Shown here: piece after piece, positions 14,971 through 20,144 of the stretch
How the letters are laid out: the number at the start of each line of letters is the position of its first letter
How positions within the stretch are numbered: position 1 is the stretch's first letter
From: Planctomycetota bacterium
GTDB taxonomy: Bacteria > Planctomycetota > Phycisphaerae > Sedimentisphaerales > Anaerobacaceae
NCBI GenBank assembly: GCA_026386835.1
Contig: JAPLMV010000053.1
Coordinates: 1 to 20,144, forward strand
Length of the DNA stretch: 20,144 nucleotides
Direction: 5' to 3'
Position numbers and translations under genes: made by a program
Notes under the pieces: generated by a model
Told to the model about the DNA's origin: nothing
Database searches by the model: none
What the model saw: only the letters and a program-made list of their open reading frames with translations

Positions 14971-16935
14971 ATGTCTAATTTTGACATAGGTCTAAGCGGT
15001 TTAACTACGGCGCAGAAGGCGCTTGATGTTATCGGCAATAACATCGCCAATGCCGCTACTGAGGGCTATCACCGCCAGCGAATAGAGCTGACGCCGGCTT
15101 ATGCTTCGCAAAGCAGTACTGTTATGACAGGCGGCGGTGTCGATGTGGCCGGCGTCAAGAGAATGATCGACACCCTTCTTGAAGACGAAATTCTTCGCCA
15201 GCAGTCCTCGCAGGCACAGGTTTCGCAGGAACTTACAACCATGAAGACCGTTGAAAGTGCCTTTGGTGAACTTTCAACGGAAAGTGGCGGTCTAAATGCG
15301 GCGATAGACAATTTTTTCAATGCGATGCAGGACCTTAGCGCTCATTCCGGCGAAAGTATCTGGCAGAATAAGGCGTCGACTGCTGCTGATGCGATGGCCA
15401 GCCAGTTCAGGACGTTGGGGGTTTTTTTGACCACAATGGAATTGCAGATTCAGTCAGAGGCAGAGAATAACGTAGAACAGTCTAATACGCTGATAACACA
15501 GATAGCAGAATTGAACGGAAACATTGAAAGGATGGAGATAGGCGGTAGTCAGGCCAGTAATCTGCGCGACCAGCGAGACCAGTGCGTTACGGAACTGTCA
15601 AAACTTATCGGTGTGCAGACCGTGAGCAGAGAATATGGTATGGTCGATGTCGTTGCCGGTGGAATACCGGTAGTAACAGGTACTTCCACTACCAAACTGG
15701 AGGTTGGGTTGAATGAAGACGGCAAAATTGGGGTCGGTATGGCGGGTACATACACTTATAATACTGATTTGCAGGGTGGACAGCTCGGCGGATTGTTGTC
15801 GCTGAAAAACGAGCTTGTAAGCAATGTTCACAATGACCTCAATGATTTGGCGAGTTCCCTGATACAGCAGGTAAATCAGTATCATATTCAGGGCGTGGGG
15901 TCACAAGGGTCATTTGATGAACTGACTGGCGGGGTGATGACCAGCCAAAGTCTGGTCGATTTCGAACCGCCTGTAACCGACGGCAAAATTTATATAAGGG
16001 TTACAAATACCGGCACAGGGGAAATAAGCCGCGAGGAAATTGATGTTGATGCATCGACGGATACGTTAAGCACGCTGGCGGCCAAAATTTCGGGAGTTAC
16101 CGGCCTGACAGCTTCGGTTGATTCTTCAAAGTTGCATATTCAGGCGGACACCAATTACAAATTTGATTTTTTGCCTGCGGTTTTGCCATCGCCTTCTGCC
16201 CAAAATCTGACAGGCACATCTGTGCCGGCTGTATCAGTATCCGGTGTCTATACCGGCACGGAAAATCAGACCTTTCAGTTTACGGCCATAGGCACAGGTT
16301 TGGTAGGTAACGGTTCATTACAGCTTGAGGTCAAGAATGGTGCAGGCGAAGTGGTTACCACTTTTAATATCGGCTCAGGTTATGCGGCTGGCGATAAGCT
16401 TGATTTAGGTAACGGCATAAAGGTAACCATCGGCACAGGCGATCTGAATTATGGGGATACCTTTGACGTTGACGCATTTGGCAGCACCGATACTTCCGGG
16501 GTTTTGGCAGCGGCTGAAATCAATACAATCTTTTCAGGCAGTGATGCTTCGACGATAACTGTTGCCTCGGATATAGCCGACAACCCGGCACGCATAGCAA
16601 CTGCCCTCGGGTCGGATATGACAGACAATACCAATATTTTGCGACTGGCAGCCTTAAAAGACCAGAATATGAGCGACCTGAAAGATAGGACACTCGGAGA
16701 TTTTTACCGCCAGATAGTTACCGATATCGGTCAGGATATTTCTATTAAACAGACTAAGCAGGATAACGTGCAGGCAATGGTACAGAACCTGTCTAACCAG
16801 CAAAGTCAGATAAGCGGCGTCAATGTCAATGATGAGGCGGCACAGATGATGGTATTTCAGCAGATGTTTCAGGCGATGGCCAAATATATCAACACCATTC
16901 AAACATCGATGTCTTCGCTTATGGACCTGCTTTAA
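14971..16935 (+). CDS. flgK: Flagellar hook-associated protein 1 FlgK
   Basis: FlgK is the first hook-filament junction protein. The 654-residue protein has the N-terminal rod/hook motif 'IGNNIANAATEGYHRQR' at 21-37, FlgK-specific blocks ('AIDNFFNAMQDLSAHSGES', 'LRDQRDQCVTELSKLIGV') and the C-terminal helix at about 616-654 ('NVNDEAAQMMVFQQMFQAMA'). A Gly/Thr-rich beta insertion at about 410-515 ('YTGTENQTFQFTAIG' to 'GDTFDVDAFGSTDTSG') makes it longer than the roughly 550-residue enterobacterial protein and resembles the surface domains of other long FlgK proteins. It begins about 60 bases after flgN, with only a weak GGGAT ribosome-binding site. Confidence 0.95.
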   Translation: MSNFDIGLSGLTTAQKALDVIGNNIANAATEGYHRQRIELTPAYASQSSTVMTGGGVDVAGVKRMIDTLLEDEILRQQSSQAQVSQELTTMKTVESAFGELSTESGGLNAAIDNFFNAMQDLSAHSGESIWQNKASTAADAMASQFRTLGVFLTTMELQIQSEAENNVEQSNTLITQIAELNGNIERMEIGGSQASNLRDQRDQCVTELSKLIGVQTVSREYGMVDVVAGGIPVVTGTSTTKLEVGLNEDGKIGVGMAGTYTYNTDLQGGQLGGLLSLKNELVSNVHNDLNDLASSLIQQVNQYHIQGVGSQGSFDELTGGVMTSQSLVDFEPPVTDGKIYIRVTNTGTGEISREEIDVDASTDTLSTLAAKISGVTGLTASVDSSKLHIQADTNYKFDFLPAVLPSPSAQNLTGTSVPAVSVSGVYTGTENQTFQFTAIGTGLVGNGSLQLEVKNGAGEVVTTFNIGSGYAAGDKLDLGNGIKVTIGTGDLNYGDTFDVDAFGSTDTSGVLAAAEINTIFSGSDASTITVASDIADNPARIATALGSDMTDNTNILRLAALKDQNMSDLKDRTLGDFYRQIVTDIGQDISIKQTKQDNVQAMVQNLSNQQSQISGVNVNDEAAQMMVFQQMFQAMAKYINTIQTSMSSLMDLL

Positions 16936-16953
16936 TAATGCCGAGGATATTTA

Positions 16954-18141
16954 ATGAGTGGAACACTAAACAGCATCTATAACAATGTGAGCTTTGCTCT
17001 GAACCTTCAATTTGATGCGTTGAATCGTTTGCAGGAACAGGCATCCACAGGTTCGAGGGTAAACAGGGCTTCCGACGCCCCATCTTCGGCATACCAGATT
17101 CTGGGGCTTAACTCGCAGGGTAGAGAGCTTACTAATTACACCAATAATCTGGCGAATGTTTCCGATATGTTGAATAGTTCTTCAGCCGTCATTGGGAGTA
17201 TGTCGTCGTCATTGGTAAATGTTAAGACGCTTATAACCCAGATTTCCAGCGGTACCTACGACGAAACTGCTCGGAAAAGAACCGCAGAAGGAATAAATGA
17301 TATACTTGAGCAGATTGTTTCATCGGCCAATACTAAAAATATGAACACGTACCTTTTCGCAGGGAGTAATACAGGGTCGGCTCCTTATGTTGTCCAGCGT
17401 ACCAACGGGGAAATTACACAGGTAACTTATCATGGCAGCGGCGAAGAAAGAAATGTTGAAGTTGCACCGGGGATAAATGCTGCGGCCTTTATGGTGGGGG
17501 ACAGTATCTTTCGCTGTGATGACCAGGGCCAGCCGGAGTTTACGGGTGATACCGGCGTCAAGGCGGGGACGGGTACATCGAGCGTAAAAGGGTTTACCTG
17601 GCTGAAGGTGGTTAATGACGGCAGCAATTACAAATTATCCATCGATGACGGGGCAAGTTATGTAACGGTACCTGCCGGCGGCGAGACCAATCAGGCCGTA
17701 ACAGATTCGAGAACAGGTCAGGTGCTGTATGTTGATACAACCGGAATAACCAGTACCGGCGTTGAACTGGTAAGTATGTCGGGAACGCACGATATATTCA
17801 ACACCCTTATCACCATCCGGGACATACTTGCAAATAAAAATGGTCTTCCCGATGCCCAGCTTCAGACTCTCAGAGAAAATTCATTGGGTGCTCTCGATGA
17901 GGTGAGCAATCTTCTGCTCCAGGGTTCGGTTTCGGTTGGTTCGAAAATAGGGTTTTTAGAGAATCTCAAAAATAACCTCACTGACTTAAAGGGCAATACT
18001 GCGGACAGTACAACGCGTCTTCAGGAGGCTGATATTGCCCAGATTGCTATAGATATCTCCCGACATCAGACCCTGTATCAGATGTCGCTGTCGGTAGCCG
18101 GCAAAATGATGTCTGTTTCGCTACTGGATTTCATTACGTAA
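16954..18141 (+). CDS. flgL: Flagellar hook-associated protein 3 FlgL
   Basis: FlgL is the second junction protein, joining FlgK to the flagellin filament. The 395-residue protein shows the flagellin-superfamily N-terminus: 'LQEQASTGSRVNRASDAPSS' at 26-45, then 'LGLNSQGRELTNYTNNLANV'. The matching C-terminal helix is at about 352-395 ('RLQEADIAQIAIDISRHQTL'). The central 150-260 region is a variable beta-rich domain. GAGGAT at 16942-16947 is a good ribosome-binding site. It is the last gene of the operon; terminator-like structures and a new sigma-54 promoter follow. A flagellin is less likely because the protein lies directly after flgK and carries the FlgL-type 'MNTYLFAGSNT' block. Confidence 0.94.
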   Translation: MSGTLNSIYNNVSFALNLQFDALNRLQEQASTGSRVNRASDAPSSAYQILGLNSQGRELTNYTNNLANVSDMLNSSSAVIGSMSSSLVNVKTLITQISSGTYDETARKRTAEGINDILEQIVSSANTKNMNTYLFAGSNTGSAPYVVQRTNGEITQVTYHGSGEERNVEVAPGINAAAFMVGDSIFRCDDQGQPEFTGDTGVKAGTGTSSVKGFTWLKVVNDGSNYKLSIDDGASYVTVPAGGETNQAVTDSRTGQVLYVDTTGITSTGVELVSMSGTHDIFNTLITIRDILANKNGLPDAQLQTLRENSLGALDEVSNLLLQGSVSVGSKIGFLENLKNNLTDLKGNTADSTTRLQEADIAQIAIDISRHQTLYQMSLSVAGKMMSVSLLDFIT

Positions 18142-18195
18142 CCGGTTGAAAACGGGGGTTGATACGTAATTTTGACGGTAATTAAACCGTCTTAT
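18133..18195 (+). terminator. Terminator-like structures after flgL
   Basis: ATTACGTA (18133-18140, overlapping the flgL stop) and TACGTAAT (18163-18170) form an 8-bp inverted repeat. It is followed by a perfect 6-bp stem, GACGGT/ACCGTC (18174-18179/18186-18191), with an AATTAA loop and a weak TTATGTTT tail. The stems lie where the flg operon should end, but the T-tract is poor. Confidence 0.45.
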
Positions 18196-18261
18196 GTTTG
18201 ATATTTATACAAGTTTTGTACCTGCGTTTGCAAAACAACAAATAAAGGCCAATTTTGGCTG

Positions 18262-18279
18262 GCGGCACGGAATTTGCTG
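18262..18279 (+). promoter_or_regulatory. Sigma-54 (-24/-12) promoter of the glycosyltransferase operon
   Basis: The site reads CGGCACG-GAAT-TTGCTG. GG at 18264-18265 and GC at 18276-18277 are 10 bases apart. It matches TGGCACG-N4-TTGCW except for C in place of the leading T. The predicted start is near 18289, about 74 bases before the ATG at 18363. It places these glycosyltransferases under the same sigma factor as the flg operon. Confidence 0.75.
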
Positions 18280-18323
18280 ATATTGACTTATATGGTTATT
18301 GTGCGCCAAGGCTATAAAGTTTA

Positions 18324-18336
18324 CCCGCTTTGCGGG
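18324..18336 (+). other. Leader hairpin of the glycosyltransferase operon
   Basis: CCCGC (18324-18328) and GCGGG (18332-18336) form a tight stem with a TTT loop, 14 bases before the AGGAG ribosome-binding site (18350-18354). It would lie in the 5' untranslated region. No terminator tail is visible. Confidence 0.4.
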
Positions 18337-18362
18337 AATGAGAATTGACAGGAGAATAACCG

Positions 18363-19868
18363 ATGGCAATGGATACAAATTCAAGTTATTACCAGAAGGG
18401 CCTCGAATTGGCCGAGGCCGGCAGACATCAGGACGCACTTGCTTTTATTCAGGAACATCTTCGCACATCGCCCGATGATGCGCAGGCCATGAACGATGCC
18501 GGCGCAATTCTTCATTGCCTTGGCCGCTCAAGTGAGGCCGTCAATCATTTTGTCAAGGCACGAATCCTTTGCAATGACAGCGCTGAGATAACTTGGAACC
18601 TCGTGGAGGCGTATCTTGCAACCGCAAGGGCGGAGGAGGCATCACAGCTTTTTAATGAAATGGAACAAAGGGGGCTGCTCAATGCCGATGTTCTTAACAG
18701 GACCGCTGGTATTTTTGCCGACCAGGGCAATAAGGCACAGGCGATTGAGATGCTGCTTTGGTCATTGCAGATTATGCCCGAGCAGGAGGTTCTTAATCGC
18801 ATGATTGACGTGATAAAGGGCAAACGCCCAAAGATAGCTTTTTTCTGTGGCGGCGACGGCCCGACATTTCTTAATGACATTCTCGATTTTGTCAGGAATC
18901 GTTTTGAAGTTCGGATTTTCGAAGGCAAAACGGAACAGGAACTTTACGAACTGATGAAGTGGAGCGATATTTCGTGGTTTGAGTGGTGCACCAACCTTGC
19001 GGTAATAGCGTCAAAGATGCCGAAGGTCTGCAGGAATATCATTCGGCTTCATCGGTATGAGGCCTATGAACCATGGCCGCAGCAGGTTGACTGGACCAAC
19101 ATAGATATGCTTATTACTGTCGGCAACAGCTTTACCAGGGATGCGCTTCTGAGTAGAGTTCCAGACCTTGAAGCCAGGACGCAAATGGTTACGATTCCAA
19201 ACGGTGTAAATCTTGAAAAGTTCACATTTATAAATCGCCGGCCGGGCAAAAACATCGCCTTCCTGGCCAACCTCAGAATGGTAAAGAACCCAGGATGGCT
19301 GTTGCAGTGTATGCAGAAGCTGCACTATATAGACCCAGGCTATCGTCTGTTTTTCGGCGGCATATTCCAGGATATGGTACTTGAGCAGTATGTCAGGCAC
19401 ATGGTACAGACACTTAACCTAACCGATGTGGTGTTCTTTGACGGCTGGCAGAAAGATGTAAACTCCTGGCTGGCGGACAAACATTATGTAGTTTCGACAA
19501 GTATCATAGAAAGCCAGGGCATGGGATTATTGGAGGCAATGGCCTGTGGATTGAAGCCGGTCATCCATAATTTCCCTGGTGCAGGCCAGATTTTCCACTC
19601 GGAGTTTTTGTTTAACATCGCTGAGGAATTCTGCACCAAGATTCTTTCTGATAGTTACGAACCGCAGCGATATCGTAAATTTGTTGAAGACAACTACTCA
19701 TTGAAGAATCAGTTAAGAAGTATCAATTTTATTTTCAATCAGTTCGAAATGGAAATAGATTTGCAGCGGATTACGGTGCCCAGACCAGATTTGCGGCTGG
19801 TAAACACCGAAAAGAACAGTTCGCCTGCGGAGTTCAGCAATCTCGTATTTGAAAACAGCAGACTTTAA
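18363..19868 (+). CDS. TPR domain - GT4-type glycosyltransferase fusion
   Basis: A 501-residue protein with no signal peptide. Residues 7-150 hold about four tetratricopeptide repeats ('YQKGLELAEAGRHQDALAFI', 'AMNDAGAILHCLGRSSEAVN' and so on). Residues 155-465 form a GT-B glycosyltransferase: an N-terminal Rossmann-like part ('KRPKIAFFCGGDGP'), the linker 'VTIPNGVNLEKF' (276-287), and the GT4 donor-binding signature 'ESQGMGLLEAMACGLKPV' with the EX7E pair Glu383/Glu391. It probably transfers an NDP-sugar to a protein or glycan; the TPRs may hold a protein acceptor. AGGAG eight bases upstream supports the start; M3 is an alternative. A sigma-54 promoter and the position after flgKL make flagellin or surface-protein glycosylation a reasonable inference. 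The acceptor and sugar are unknown. Confidence 0.85.
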   Translation: MAMDTNSSYYQKGLELAEAGRHQDALAFIQEHLRTSPDDAQAMNDAGAILHCLGRSSEAVNHFVKARILCNDSAEITWNLVEAYLATARAEEASQLFNEMEQRGLLNADVLNRTAGIFADQGNKAQAIEMLLWSLQIMPEQEVLNRMIDVIKGKRPKIAFFCGGDGPTFLNDILDFVRNRFEVRIFEGKTEQELYELMKWSDISWFEWCTNLAVIASKMPKVCRNIIRLHRYEAYEPWPQQVDWTNIDMLITVGNSFTRDALLSRVPDLEARTQMVTIPNGVNLEKFTFINRRPGKNIAFLANLRMVKNPGWLLQCMQKLHYIDPGYRLFFGGIFQDMVLEQYVRHMVQTLNLTDVVFFDGWQKDVNSWLADKHYVVSTSIIESQGMGLLEAMACGLKPVIHNFPGAGQIFHSEFLFNIAEEFCTKILSDSYEPQRYRKFVEDNYSLKNQLRSINFIFNQFEMEIDLQRITVPRPDLRLVNTEKNSSPAEFSNLVFENSRL

Positions 19869-19900
19869 TTTAAAATTCGAAAATATCCGACGGCTTTTAA

Positions 19901-20144
19901 ATGGCGGAAAACTATGATAAAATCGGCGGGCCGATGGTCAGCGTGCTGGTACCGACCTTTAATCGGCCCGGGTATTTAGCACTGGCATTGGAAAGCGTTC
20001 TGCGCCAAAGCTACAAAAACCTTCAGATTATTGTCATCAACGACGGCGGAACCGACGTAAGCGACATAATCAAATCTTTCGACGATTCGCGATTGATATT
20101 TATCAACAGGAAAGAAAACAGGGGCAAGGCCTTTTCACTCAATG
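19901..20144 (+). CDS. GT2-family glycosyltransferase, N-terminal fragment (runs off window)
   Basis: The frame stays open from ATG 19901 to the window end (81 codons visible). Residues 12-31 ('MVSVLVPTFNRPGYLALALE') and 'VINDGGTDVSDII' (45-57) are the nucleotide-sugar binding start of a GT-A, family 2 glycosyltransferase; 'NDGGTD' corresponds to the usual NDGSTD. 'NRKENRGKAFSLN' matches the following acidic/NxG segment. It lies 32 bases after the TPR-GT4 gene on the same strand and is probably cotranscribed. The Shine-Dalgarno is weak. The second catalytic Asp motif lies outside the window, so activity cannot be judged. Confidence 0.82.
   Translation, partial: MAENYDKIGGPMVSVLVPTFNRPGYLALALESVLRQSYKNLQIIVINDGGTDVSDIIKSFDDSRLIFINRKENRGKAFSLN

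Overview
The window looks like a chromosomal segment of a Gram-negative, flagellated bacterium. P-ring (FlgI, FlgA) and L-ring (FlgH lipoprotein) genes imply an outer membrane. The flgD-flgE-PilZ-flgFGAHI-J-N-KL order, moderate GC content, long AT-rich spacers, a GH172/DUF2961 hydrolase and sigma-54 flagellar control together suggest Planctomycetota, perhaps Phycisphaerae. That placement is my inference from gene content and style; no rRNA or other marker is present.

Layout. (1) Positions 1-1577, minus strand: 3' end missing, a membrane-anchored protein with TPR-like helices and a segment resembling a secretin/TonB short N-terminal (STN) domain, preceded by a near-consensus sigma-54 promoter. 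(2) Positions 1578-2208: AT-rich, pyrimidine-rich spacer. (3) Positions 2209-3732, plus: exported GH172/DUF2961 glycosidase. (4) Positions 3733-4338: spacer with a cluster of four palindromes, REP-like. (5) Positions 4339-5820, minus: NtrC-family sigma-54 activator with a degenerate receiver domain. (6) Positions 5821-6290: divergent control region with repeated TTATGGGAC motifs, two hairpins and a sigma-54 promoter. (7) Positions 6291-18141, plus: one compact operon of hook, rod, ring, chaperone and hook-filament junction genes, with a YcgR-like PilZ protein between flgE and flgF. (8) Positions 18142-18362: terminator-like structures, then a third sigma-54 promoter. (9) Positions 18363-20144, plus: a TPR-GT4 glycosyltransferase and the start of a GT2 glycosyltransferase, possibly flagellin or surface glycosylation genes.

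How it fits together. The sigma-54 activator is encoded divergently from the flg operon, and three promoters with correct -24/-12 spacing lie in front of the flg operon, the glycosyltransferase operon and the uncharacterised TPR/STN gene. The simplest reading is one sigma-54 regulon that adds a TPR/STN membrane protein and glycosyltransferases to the hook/rod programme. The GH172 gene lacks such a promoter and looks like an unrelated passenger between repeat-rich spacers. No tRNA, rRNA, CRISPR array, transposase or complete insertion sequence was seen.
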